From the NCBI RefSeq assembly GCF_024539815.1, contig NZ_JAHHIU010000091.1:1-64000 (forward strand): 64,000 bases of DNA, read 5' to 3'. Numbering within the stretch: the stretch's first letter is position 1; each line of letters starts with the position of its first letter. The notes beneath the pieces were generated by a model. It was not told where the DNA came from. It worked only from the letters and a program-made list of their open reading frames with translations, and searched no databases. Made by a program: the position numbers and the translations under genes. The DNA comes from Streptomyces hayashii. Its GTDB lineage: Bacteria; Actinomycetota; Actinomycetes; Streptomycetales; Streptomycetaceae. Shown here in pieces: positions 56,444 through 64,000 of this stretch.

Positions 56444-57007
56444 ATGGGACACGGCGGCAACGTCATCCAGGAACTGACCGCGGACCACAGGGAGGTGGAC
56501 GAGCTCTTCGCGCAGATCGAAGCGCTGCCGGGGCCCGACCAGCAGCGACGCGAACTGGCGGACCGGCTCACCATGGAGCTGATCCGGCACTCGGTGGCGG
56601 AGGAGGAGCACCTGTACCCGACGGTGCGCCGCTACGTCGACGGGGGAGACGACCTCGCCGACAAGGAGATCGCCGACCACGCCGAGGTCGAGCACATGCT
56701 CAAGGAGCTCGAAGGCTGCCAACCCGGGGACGCGCGCTTCGACACGCTGATCATGCGGCTGAAGAACTCCGTCACGGCCCATGTCAGCGATGAGGAGAAC
56801 CGGCTCTTCCCGATGCTGGCCGACGTCTGCTCCGCGGACGCTCTGGAGGAGCTCGGCGAGAAGGTCCGCTCGGCCAAGCGGCACGCTCCCACGCGTCCGC
56901 ACCCGTCCGCGCCGGACACCCCGCCCGCGAACAAGCTCCTGGCGCCCGGCGCCGGTATGGTCGACCGCTTGCGCGACATGCTCACCGGGCGCGGAAAGCA
57001 GGGCTGA
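56444..57007 (+). CDS. Hemerythrin HHE-domain protein, 187 aa
   Basis: This is a di-iron four-helix bundle that binds oxygen, NO or iron. The HHE ligands are visible in DHREVDELF, HSVAEEEHLYP, HAEVEHML and HVSDEENRLFP (about residues 14-125). A Pro-rich linker leads to a short amphipathic C-terminal helix. ATG 56444 follows GGAG about 10 bp upstream; longer starts from 56318 have no coding character. Proteins of this size are common in Streptomyces stress regulons. It is a separate unit, with 269 bp of upstream sequence that holds no recognisable gene. Confidence 0.88.
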   Translation: MGHGGNVIQELTADHREVDELFAQIEALPGPDQQRRELADRLTMELIRHSVAEEEHLYPTVRRYVDGGDDLADKEIADHAEVEHMLKELEGCQPGDARFDTLIMRLKNSVTAHVSDEENRLFPMLADVCSADALEELGEKVRSAKRHAPTRPHPSAPDTPPANKLLAPGAGMVDRLRDMLTGRGKQG

Positions 57008-57401
57008 CAGGCAGGCGAACGCCGCCGGCACCCGTGTGACATCACCGCCGGGTGCGCATATTGTCCGCATATGGGAGAAGGTCGGCGGTGTCGGAGCACG
57101 GCCCCGCCGCGACGAGGGTCCGACCCGGGCCGCGAAGGCCGTCCGAACGCTGCCGCGTCGCACCGGCCGGTACCGGCCGGACGGACGGTCCGGCGGCCCC
57201 TGCCGTCCGGCACGGCGGGGCCGCCCGGCTGCGGACGGACGCCCGCCCGGTCATGAGCGCCGGAGCCGAGCGGCGGCGCCGAGGCGGGCGGCGAGCAGTC
57301 GTCCCGCGCCAGCGGAGGAAGGGCCCGCGCCAGCGGAGGAAGGGCCCGGGCCCGCTAAGGACGGGCCCGCGGAGGAAGGGCCCGCGGAGGAAGGTGGGAA
57401 G
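57008..57401. other. Leader region of the PP2C phosphatase gene
   Basis: This is 394 bp without a supported gene. It has GCATAT repeated with an 11-bp shift at 57056 and 57067 in an otherwise GC-rich stretch, possibly a promoter or operator, and a G/A-rich tandem repeat just before the GTG start of the phosphatase (listed separately). Confidence 0.45.
57306..57395. repeat. 21-bp tandem repeat before the PP2C gene
   Basis: Two identical 21-bp units (57306-57326 and 57327-57347), one diverged unit (57348-57368) and two shorter 15-bp units continue to the ribosome-binding site. In the frame of the phosphatase they would read PAPAEEG-like repeats, but no start codon lies upstream in that frame. 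Confidence 0.8.
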
Positions 57402-59534
57402 GTGACCGACCGCGCGTCCGGCGACTTCGCCGACCATGCCGAGGGCCTCGGGCCGCAGGCGATGGAGTCGATCGCCCTCGACTTCGCGGGCGAGAGCGGC
57501 GCCAGCGTCATCGCCGTCTACCTGCTCGCACCGGACGAACCCGTGCTGCAGGTGGCGCTGCTCAGCGGGGTGTCCTGGCGGATCGCCGTCCCCTGGGCCC
57601 GGGTGTCCCTGGACAAGTCGACCCCGGTCGCCGACGCCGTGCGGGAACGCCGGCTGGTGTGGATCGGCAGTGAGGAGGAACGGGCGCGCTGCTACCCCAG
57701 GATGGCGCTCGTCCTGCCCCACCCCTTCGCCCTGGCCGCCGCCCCGATCACGACGGGAGCGGTCGTATGGGGCGGCCTGGTGCTCCACTGGCCCGCCTCG
57801 CACCCGCCGGCGCTGAGCCCGCGAGAGCGCGAGGCCATCGAGGACGTCTGCGACCGCCTGGGCGTGGTCCTGCGGCAGGCCGCCGAGAGCGGGCGCCGGG
57901 TACGGCCCGGGACCGAGCCGCGGATACTGCCTCCGCGGCCCGTCCGCACCGCCGCGGAGGCGGAGGCGCAGGCCGCGGTCGGCTTCGCCGAGCGTCTCCC
58001 CGACGGCTGTTGCGCGCTGGACGTGGACGGACGGATCACCTTCATCACCACCGCCGCGGCCGACCTCCTCGGCGTCGGGGTGTCGGAACTGCTCGGAGCA
58101 CGGCCCTGGGAGGCTCTGCCCTGGCTGGACACCCCCGTCGCCGAAGACCGCTACCGGTCCGCCGCGCTCAGCCGTGAGCCCACGTCCTTCACCGGCCGGC
58201 GTCCCCCGGACCACTGGCTGTCCTTCCACCTGTACCCCGACGCCACCGGCATCAGCGTGCGCGTCGTCCCCGCCGAGGCGACGCACACCTCGCGCCCTCC
58301 GCGGCTGGTCCACCCGGCGCCGCCCGCCGAACCGGGCCGGGCCACCGCCCTGTACGCCCTGACCCACCTGGCCGTCGCCCTCACGGAGGCCGTGGGCGTG
58401 TCGGACGTGGTGGACCGGGTCGCCGACCAGGTCCTGGCCGCCTTCGGCGCCCGCGCCCTCGCGCTGATGACCGCGCAGGAGGGGCGACTGCGGATCGTCG
58501 GCCACCGCGGCTACAGCGCCGACCTCATGGAGCGCTTCGACGCCGTCCCCCTGACCTCCGACACTCCGGCCGTCCACGTGCTGACCACCGGCGACCCGTG
58601 CTTCTTCGCCGATTTCGCGGAGCTGAAACGGGCACACCCCCCGGCCGTCCTCCAGGACGGCATGGCCTCCTGGGCGTTCCTGCCGCTGATCACCACCGGC
58701 CGCCCCGTGGGCTCCATGGTGCTCGCCTACCAGCGGCCCCACTCCTTCGCCCCGCAGGAGCGCTCCGTCCTCACAGCCCTGGCCGGACTGATCGCCCAGG
58801 CCCTGGACCGCGCCCATCTCTACGACGCCGAGCACCACCTCGCCCGCAACCTCCAGGCCGGGCTGCTGCCCCACGCCCTGCCCCGCGTGCCGGGCCTGGA
58901 GGTCGCGGCCCGCTACCTTCCCGCCGGCCGCGGCACCGGCATCGGCGGCGACTTCTACGACTTCATCCGGCTCGACGCGACCACCGCCGCCGCAGCGATC
59001 GGCGACGTACAGGGCCACAACGTGCAGGCCGCCACCCTCATGGGGCAGGTTCGCACCGCCGTCCACGCCACCGCGGGCGCGCCTCCCGGCGAAGTCCTCG
59101 CCCGCACCAACCGCCTGCTCACCGACCTCGACCCCGGCCTCTTCACCAGCTGCACCTACATCGCCCTCGACACGGCCCGCCACCACGCCTGCCTGGCCAC
59201 CGCGGGCCACCCGCCTCCCCTCCTGCGCCACCCGGACGGCCGCGCCGAAGTCCTGCCCCTCACGCCCGGCCTCCTGCTCGGCATCGACCCCACGGCCGAC
59301 TACCCCACCACCGAGATCTCCCTGCCGCCCGGCGCGGTGCTCGCGCTGTACACCGACGGACTCGTCGAGGCGCCCGGCGTCGACCTCGGGGACGCCATCC
59401 ACCGCCTCGCCGACGCACTGGCCCGAGCCGACGCCACGAGCATGGAGGACCTCGCCGACCATCTGATCGGGCACACCGGACCGTCGGCGTCGCACAGCGA
59501 CGACATCGCCCTGCTGCTCATCCGCTCCCTGTAG
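57402..59534 (+). CDS. PAS/GAF-domain PP2C (SpoIIE-type) serine phosphatase, 710 aa
   Basis: This is a signalling phosphatase that typically dephosphorylates anti-sigma-factor antagonists. The N-terminal GAF-like domain (about 20-170) is followed by a PAS-like domain (about 195-290, CALDVDGRITFITTAAADLLG), a second GAF domain (about 315-470) and the SpoIIE/PP2C domain (about 485-710) with GTGIGGDFYDFI, GDVQGHNVQAA, LALYTDGLVE and SDDIALLLI, the metal-binding acidic residues. There are no membrane segments and no HATPase kinase domain in this copy. GTG 57402 follows GGGAAGG. It is common in Streptomyces; the sensed signal is unknown. Confidence 0.92.
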   Translation: MTDRASGDFADHAEGLGPQAMESIALDFAGESGASVIAVYLLAPDEPVLQVALLSGVSWRIAVPWARVSLDKSTPVADAVRERRLVWIGSEEERARCYPRMALVLPHPFALAAAPITTGAVVWGGLVLHWPASHPPALSPREREAIEDVCDRLGVVLRQAAESGRRVRPGTEPRILPPRPVRTAAEAEAQAAVGFAERLPDGCCALDVDGRITFITTAAADLLGVGVSELLGARPWEALPWLDTPVAEDRYRSAALSREPTSFTGRRPPDHWLSFHLYPDATGISVRVVPAEATHTSRPPRLVHPAPPAEPGRATALYALTHLAVALTEAVGVSDVVDRVADQVLAAFGARALALMTAQEGRLRIVGHRGYSADLMERFDAVPLTSDTPAVHVLTTGDPCFFADFAELKRAHPPAVLQDGMASWAFLPLITTGRPVGSMVLAYQRPHSFAPQERSVLTALAGLIAQALDRAHLYDAEHHLARNLQAGLLPHALPRVPGLEVAARYLPAGRGTGIGGDFYDFIRLDATTAAAAIGDVQGHNVQAATLMGQVRTAVHATAGAPPGEVLARTNRLLTDLDPGLFTSCTYIALDTARHHACLATAGHPPPLLRHPDGRAEVLPLTPGLLLGIDPTADYPTTEISLPPGAVLALYTDGLVEAPGVDLGDAIHRLADALARADATSMEDLADHLIGHTGPSASHSDDIALLLIRSL

Positions 59535-59660
59535 AGCGCGCGGCCGTCGCCCGGGCGCGGTCCCGGCCCGCGTGACGCTCTGCGCCACGCCGCAGGCGCC
59601 GGGGAAGGAGAATGCGCGAAGGCACCGTCCCCGTCCCGACCACCGGAAGGCATCCAGACC

Positions 59661-60287
59661 ATGAACAGCCGACGCGACCGCTGGGCCGAGTTGACCGGCG
59701 GACAGGACGGAGAGGCGTACGCCCGGCGGTTCGCCCGGCTCGCCGAGTCGGGCCACGACATCCACGGCGAGGCCGCCTTCTGCGACGCGTTGCTGAAACC
59801 TGCCGCCCGGATCCTCGACGCCGGCTGCGGCACCGGGCGGGTGGCGATCCGGCTCGCCGAGCTGGGTCACCGCTGCACGGGCGTCGACGTCGACCGCTCC
59901 ATGCTCGCCGTCGCCCGCCGCGAAGCCCCCGCGCAGGAATGGATCCACGCAGACCTGGCGGACCTGGACGGCCTCGGCCTGGAACCCGGGTTCGACCTGG
60001 CTCTCGCCGCCGGCAACGTCGTCCCCCTGCTGGCTCCCGGGACCGAACCGGCCGTCGTGCGGCAACTCGCCGCCGTGCTGCGCCCCGGCGGACTGCTGGT
60101 CACCGGCATGGGACTGGACGCGGAACACCTGCCACTGCCGGAACCGACGGTGACGCTGACGGACTTCGACCACTGGTGCGCCGAGGCCGGGCTGGCGTTG
60201 CGGCGACGCTGCGCCACCTGGTCGGGCGACCCCTATCGTCCGGGCGGCGGCTACGCCGTGAGCGTGCATGTCCGCCCCGCCGCCTGA
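59661..60287 (+). CDS. Class I SAM-dependent methyltransferase, 208 aa
   Basis: This is a small methyltransferase with I-L-D-A-G-C-G-T-G-R-V-A-I-R-L (about residues 50-64), the CTGVDVDRSM acidic turn, DLALAAGNVVPLLAPG and a C-terminal beta-hairpin. ATG 59661 has GGAAGG upstream. It is a single gene between the phosphatase and the glutaredoxin-like gene, with no clue to the acceptor. Confidence 0.85.
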   Translation: MNSRRDRWAELTGGQDGEAYARRFARLAESGHDIHGEAAFCDALLKPAARILDAGCGTGRVAIRLAELGHRCTGVDVDRSMLAVARREAPAQEWIHADLADLDGLGLEPGFDLALAAGNVVPLLAPGTEPAVVRQLAAVLRPGGLLVTGMGLDAEHLPLPEPTVTLTDFDHWCAEAGLALRRRCATWSGDPYRPGGGYAVSVHVRPAA

Positions 60288-60348
60288 CCCGCCCCGGTGA
60301 GCGCCCCGGTTCCAGCGGCCTTTCGCCCCCTCGGTAGTCTTCGTGTCC

Positions 60349-60786
60349 ATGATCCGCGCCTGGACACTGCCGGTACTGCTGGTGCTCTGCGGCTCGGCCC
60401 TCGCGGCCGGGACGGCGTCCAGCGGGGACCCCGGCGGGGCCGTGGCCGTCCTTGTGGTGTTCGTGCTGCTCGCGGGCGTCAACTCACCACTGATCTTCCC
60501 GAGATCGATCGGCGCGCTGGAGGCGCGACGCCGCAGCACGGCCGACGGCCGACCGGTCGTCTACTGGCGGCCGGGCTGCCAGTACTGCCTGCGCCTCCGC
60601 CTTCGCTTGGGCCGCAGGGCCCGTGAGCTGTACTGGGTCGACATCTGGCGGGACCCGGCCGGAGCGGCGGCGGTGAGGGCGGCCAACGACGGCGACGAGA
60701 CCGTGCCGACCGTGGTCGTGGCGGGCCGGCCGCACACCAACCCCGACCCCGCCTGGGTGCGGGACCGGCTCTCCCGCCGCGCCTGA
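60349..60786 (+). CDS. Membrane-anchored glutaredoxin-like protein, 145 aa
   Basis: The N-terminal half is hydrophobic, with one or two membrane segments (about residues 5-45). The C-terminal half is a glutaredoxin-fold domain beginning PVVYWRPGCQYCLRLRLRL, with a C-Q-Y-C redox pair, and continuing with VPTVVV, the cis-Pro element. It probably acts in thiol-disulfide exchange at the membrane. The start is ATG 60349; there is no clear ribosome-binding site, so the message may be leaderless, and GTG 60343 is an alternative. Confidence 0.82.
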   Translation: MIRAWTLPVLLVLCGSALAAGTASSGDPGGAVAVLVVFVLLAGVNSPLIFPRSIGALEARRRSTADGRPVVYWRPGCQYCLRLRLRLGRRARELYWVDIWRDPAGAAAVRAANDGDETVPTVVVAGRPHTNPDPAWVRDRLSRRA

Positions 60787-60833
60787 TCGGGAGCGGCGGC
60801 GCAGCACGAACCGTCCCGGAAGGGGAGACCGAG

Positions 60834-62984
60834 TTGACCGCTGTCGCCGGAACCGTCGAGAGATCCCGCCTCTGGTCGCACCCGGGGCTCGGGCTGCACG
60901 CCGTGGTGGACGCCGCCGGCTCGGTCCGGCTGGGCGCGCCCGACCAGGACTGGGCGGCCCTGGTCCCCCTCGTCGAGGTCACCGCCACCGGACACGGACG
61001 CCTGTGGTCGGGCGAACGCTTCATCGAGACCGCCATCGGCGACCGCATGGCCTACCGCGACCACGGCACCGTGCTGCGCGAAGGCCGGGAGCTGACGACG
61101 ATCCGGCTGGCCGACCCGGTCTGCGGACTGGCCGCCGAAGTGACCCTGGAGACGCGTCCGGACGCCGGGTTCCTGCGCGCGCGGGTGCGCCTGGTCAACG
61201 AGGGCGATGCCCCCCTCCGGCTGGAGAGCGTCACCAGCCTCGCTCTCGGCGGCATCACCGACCCCGACGGCGGTCTCGACGGCCTGACCCTGCACTGGGC
61301 CGACAACGACTGGCTCGCCGAATGCCGCTGGCGTGCCGCCGCGCTGCGCGAGCAGGTCGTCCCGCTCAGCAGGGGCGCGCACGGCCACGAGGGGCGCGGC
61401 TGCTTCGAGCGCTCCTCGCAGGGCGGCTGGTCCACCGGCCGTCACCTTCCGGTCGGCGCGCTCACCGACCGGGAGGGGCGCGCCTGGCTCTGGCAGATCG
61501 AGTCCAGCGCGGGATGGCGTTTCGAGACCGGCGAACGCGAGGGCGCCGCCTACATCGCCCTGCTCGGCCCCGACGACGCCCACCACCAGTGGCGCCACAC
61601 CCTCGCGCCCGGTGAGGAGTTCCGTTCCGTTCCCGCCGTCCTCGTCCGGACCGGGGCGGGCGGCCTGGACGCCGCCTTCGGCGAACTCACCGACTACCGT
61701 CGCGGAATACGCCGCGACCACCCCGACCACCGCGCACTCCCGGTGATCTACAACGACTACATGAACACCCTCATGGGCGACCCGACGACGGAGAAGCTGC
61801 TGCCCCTCGTCGAGGCGGCCGGGGCCGCCGGCGCCGAAGTGTTCGTCATCGACGCGGGCTGGTACGACGACGACGCCCAGGGCTGGTGGGACGCCGTCGG
61901 CGCGTGGGAGGCCGCCCCCGGCCGCTTTCCGGGCGGCATCCAGGAGGTCCTGGACGCGATCAGGCGGCACGGCATGACCCCGGGACTCTGGCTCGAACCC
62001 GAAGTCGTCGGGGTGCGCAGCCCGCTCGCGCGCACCCTGCCGCCCGAAGCGTTCTTCCGGCGAGGCGGTATCCGGGTCACCGAACACGGACGCCATCACC
62101 TGGACCTGCGCCATCCGGCCGCTCGCGCCCACCTCGACCGGGTGGTGGACCGGCTCGTCGGCGACTGGGGCGTCGGCTATCTCAAGCTCGACTACAACAT
62201 CAACGCCGGCCCCGGAACGGAGAGCGGCCCGGAGAGCGCGGGCGCCGGACTGCTCGGCCATCACCGCGCCCACCTCGACTGGATGGCCGCCCTCCTCGAC
62301 CGCCACCCCGACCTGATCCTGGAGAACTGCGGGTCCGGCGGTCTGCGCATGGACTACGCCCAACTGTCCGTGGCCCAGATCCAGTCCACCAGCGATCAGC
62401 AGGACCCCCTGCGCTACCCGCCCATCGCCGCGGCGGCCGCCACCGCCGCCACGCCCGAGCAGGCGGCCGTGTGGGCCTACCCCCAGCCCCACCACGACCC
62501 GGACGAGATCGCCTTCACCCTCACCGGGGCGCTCCTGAGCCGTATCCACCTCTCCGGTTTCCTCGACCGTATGAGCGAAGGTCAACTGGAGCTCGTCCGC
62601 TCGGCGATCCGCGTGTACAAGGACATCCGGGCGGACATTCCCGGCGCGCGCCCCTTCTGGCCGATCGGTCTGCCGGGCTGGGAGGACGCCTGGATCGCCC
62701 ACGGGCTGCGGGGGGAGCGTTCCACGTTCCTCACGGTCTGGCGACGGGAGGGCGCCGCCGGACCCGCCGCGGCGGACGGCGCCGTCGCCACGAGCCGGAC
62801 GCTCCTCCTGCCCCATCTGCGCGACACGCACCTCACCCCGGTCGTGCTGCACCCCGCAGCGACCGACGGCAGCGCCACATGGGACGCCGGGGCAGGAGAA
62901 CTCACCGTCTGCCTGCCCCGCGGCAACACGGCCGTTCTCCTCCGACTGGGCGCCGCTGCTTCCACGGCCGGGCGGCGCGGCTGA
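60834..62984 (+). CDS. GH36 alpha-galactosidase, 716 aa
   Basis: This is a family 36 glycoside hydrolase. A large N-terminal beta-supersandwich (about 1-300) is followed by a TIM barrel with VFVIDAGWYDDD, PGLWLEPEVV, the nucleophile motif YLKLDYNI, and the acid/base motif NCGSGGLRMDYAQL. A C-terminal beta domain ends the protein. The length is normal for bacterial alpha-galactosidases. The start is TTG 60834, preceded by AAGGGGAG. There is no signal peptide, so it works on imported oligosaccharides. No transporter is in the window beside it. Confidence 0.92.
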   Translation: MTAVAGTVERSRLWSHPGLGLHAVVDAAGSVRLGAPDQDWAALVPLVEVTATGHGRLWSGERFIETAIGDRMAYRDHGTVLREGRELTTIRLADPVCGLAAEVTLETRPDAGFLRARVRLVNEGDAPLRLESVTSLALGGITDPDGGLDGLTLHWADNDWLAECRWRAAALREQVVPLSRGAHGHEGRGCFERSSQGGWSTGRHLPVGALTDREGRAWLWQIESSAGWRFETGEREGAAYIALLGPDDAHHQWRHTLAPGEEFRSVPAVLVRTGAGGLDAAFGELTDYRRGIRRDHPDHRALPVIYNDYMNTLMGDPTTEKLLPLVEAAGAAGAEVFVIDAGWYDDDAQGWWDAVGAWEAAPGRFPGGIQEVLDAIRRHGMTPGLWLEPEVVGVRSPLARTLPPEAFFRRGGIRVTEHGRHHLDLRHPAARAHLDRVVDRLVGDWGVGYLKLDYNINAGPGTESGPESAGAGLLGHHRAHLDWMAALLDRHPDLILENCGSGGLRMDYAQLSVAQIQSTSDQQDPLRYPPIAAAAATAATPEQAAVWAYPQPHHDPDEIAFTLTGALLSRIHLSGFLDRMSEGQLELVRSAIRVYKDIRADIPGARPFWPIGLPGWEDAWIAHGLRGERSTFLTVWRREGAAGPAAADGAVATSRTLLLPHLRDTHLTPVVLHPAATDGSATWDAGAGELTVCLPRGNTAVLLRLGAAASTAGRRG

Positions 62985-63426
62985 TCGCTGAGCGGACGAC
63001 CGTCCGCGTCCGAAAGCGGCGGTCGCGGGCGTCGGACCCGCCGGGAGGCAGACGGCCGTGACCGCCTTCCGGGAACGGCCCCTCGTCCGGGCCGTGGACT
63101 CCGGCCCGGCCCGAGGACCTGCCCCACGCCGTGCGCGCCCGAGCGCCCTGCATCCCTGACGACGGCGAGAGCTGACGTCCTGTCAGGCGTTCCCGCGTTC
63201 CGTTGCGAGGGCCTCGGCTTCGGCGGTGTGTGCGGTATCACCCCTCTCGGAGTCGCCCAAGTTGTCTGAGTCACAGCGGAAATGTCCCTTTGGCGTCCAT
63301 GCTCTACACGCGACACGGACAGCGGCTCCCGACGCGGAGCCCGGCGGCATGGGCGTGACGTTCCGAAGCGGCCCATGGCGCAGCCCTCGTGACGCTCCTC
63401 CCCGCTCCCCTGGAAAGGTGCCCATC
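62985..63426. other. Intergenic region upstream of the type III PKS gene
   Basis: This is 442 bp with no supported gene. A probable terminator lies at its start (62998-63024). The middle (63230-63300) is lower in GC and may hold the promoter of the next gene, but no clear -35/-10 pair was found. A short leftward frame (63183-63428) has some codon bias but weak support. Confidence 0.45.
62998..63024 (+). terminator. Short hairpin after the alpha-galactosidase gene
   Basis: GACCG-t-CCGC (62998-63007) pairs with GCGG-CGGTC (63016-63024) around an 8-base loop with one bulged base. Plausible terminator 14 bp past the stop codon. Confidence 0.5.
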
Positions 63427-64000
63427 ATGGCCGCTTACCTCTGCCCCCCTGCCGTGATACACGGTGAGCACGCCGTGGAGACCAGCCAGATCGTGGCGGA
63501 GGTGCGCGACCGGCACCCGCATGCGGCGTGGGCGCCGCGGGTCGAGGGCATCGCGGCCGGCACGGGCATCGAGACCCGTGGCTGGATGCTCCCGCTGGAG
63601 ACCGCCGTCGCGCCCGGCAGAGGCGGAGGCCTCCAGGCGGTCGGCGTCGGGCCCGCCCAAGACGCGCTGGCCCGCGACGGGTTCGCCCAGCAGGACGTGG
63701 ACCGCGTGATCGCCGCCCTTGAGGCGATACCCGCGCCCCAGACCGTCCAGGAGCGCACCGCCCCGGCCTGGGACGCCGTGCAGTCCTACGGGGAGCGCGC
63801 GGCGCGCGGGGCCCTGCAGATCGCCGGTCTGGACGCCGCGGACGTGGACTGTCTGATCACCAGTCACTCCACCACCCCGGCCCTTCCGGGTCTGGACCTC
63901 GCCCTGGCCAACAGGCTCGCGCTCCGCAACGACGTGATGCTGCTGCCGGCCACGCAGTGGGCCTGTGTCGCGGGGACCCGCTCCCTGGCCCTCGCGGCGG
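63427..64000 (+). CDS. Type III polyketide synthase (N-terminal part, cut by window end)
   Basis: This is a chalcone-synthase-like enzyme that extends a CoA starter with malonyl-CoA. From ATG 63427 (GGAAAGG upstream) 191 codons are visible: MAAYLCPPAVIHG, the ALQIAGLDAADVDCLITSHSTTPALPGLD region and the active-site segment A-T-Q-W-A-C-V-A-G-T with Cys180. The second half with the catalytic His and Asn is outside the window. It resembles the Streptomyces type III PKS branch whose products are alkylpyrones, resorcinols or quinones. It is at least 22 kb from the modular cluster and probably belongs to a different pathway. Confidence 0.88.
   Translation, partial: MAAYLCPPAVIHGEHAVETSQIVAEVRDRHPHAAWAPRVEGIAAGTGIETRGWMLPLETAVAPGRGGGLQAVGVGPAQDALARDGFAQQDVDRVIAALEAIPAPQTVQERTAPAWDAVQSYGERAARGALQIAGLDAADVDCLITSHSTTPALPGLDLALANRLALRNDVMLLPATQWACVAGTRSLALAA

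Noticed and set aside
57306..57395. CRISPR-like array
   Set aside because: The units are contiguous tandem repeats without unique spacers.
63183..63428. Short leftward frame ending in an acidic Asp/Ser/Glu-rich tail, a possible small peptide gene
   Set aside because: Third-position bias is moderate, no ribosome-binding site or family is seen, and the start would overlap the type III PKS start. It is too weak to call.

Overview
The window is high-GC actinobacterial DNA, almost certainly Streptomyces. Third codon positions are nearly all G or C, GTG and TTG starts are common, and the accessory genes (SpoIIE-type PP2C phosphatase, F420-type oxidoreductase, GH15, GH36, type III PKS) are typical of that genus. 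It reads as one complete-looking trans-AT polyketide cluster (about 0.1-40.8 kb) followed by ordinary chromosomal genes (about 41-64 kb).

Cluster, left to right: an MFS exporter; an operon of two paralogous unknown two-domain proteins flanking a trans-acting AT/PfaD-type enoylreductase; a very strong hairpin; a leftward VOC protein and DUF3224 protein; a PIG-L (LmbE-like) deacetylase; a leftward pair (Rossmann-hydrolase fusion and methyltransferase); then a long rightward operon of carrier protein, stand-alone adenylation enzyme, a 7,098-residue megasynthase, HMG-CoA-synthase-like enzyme, donor ACP, decarboxylating KS, P450 and a MalY-type C-S lyase. A Crp/Fnr-type regulator closes the cluster on the opposite strand.

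The megasynthase reads DH-ACP-KR | KS-(dead ACP)-ECH-ACP | KS-DH-KR-MT-ACP | KS-KR-ACP | KS-ACP-ACP-DUF-SH-TE. The terminal DUF-SH-TE block, with a tyrosine-phenol-lyase-like PLP domain, is the hallmark of leinamycin-family sulfur incorporation. The carrier protein and adenylation enzyme (LnmP/LnmQ-like), AT-oxidoreductase (LnmG-like), HMGS (LnmM-like), donor ACP (LnmL-like) and Crp regulator (LnmO-like) fit the same family. Three things differ from leinamycin: no NRPS/thiazole module is visible, the megasynthase starts without a KS, and the beta-branch appears to use a malonyl-decarboxylating KS plus an ECH2 domain built into the megasynthase. The likely product is an amino-acyl-primed, methyl-branched, sulfur-bearing polyketide macrocycle that is probably undescribed.

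Four 16-bp palindromes of the form TGCTCA-N4-TGAGCA, each with one mismatch, lie upstream of cluster transcription units; three have a -10 hexamer placed as expected for a class II Crp-type activator. They probably define the regulon of the cluster's own Crp-type regulator, whose last sense codon is the rare TTA.

The right part holds a secreted hydrolase, an F420-type oxidoreductase, a TetR/FAD-monooxygenase locus with a decayed amidohydrolase and a probably leaderless operator-overlapped promoter, a D-2-hydroxyacid dehydrogenase/Fe-S fusion, a TPP enzyme-enolase superfamily-GH15-SDR-MarR run, hemerythrin, a PP2C phosphatase, small genes, an alpha-galactosidase and the start of a type III PKS cut by the window end.
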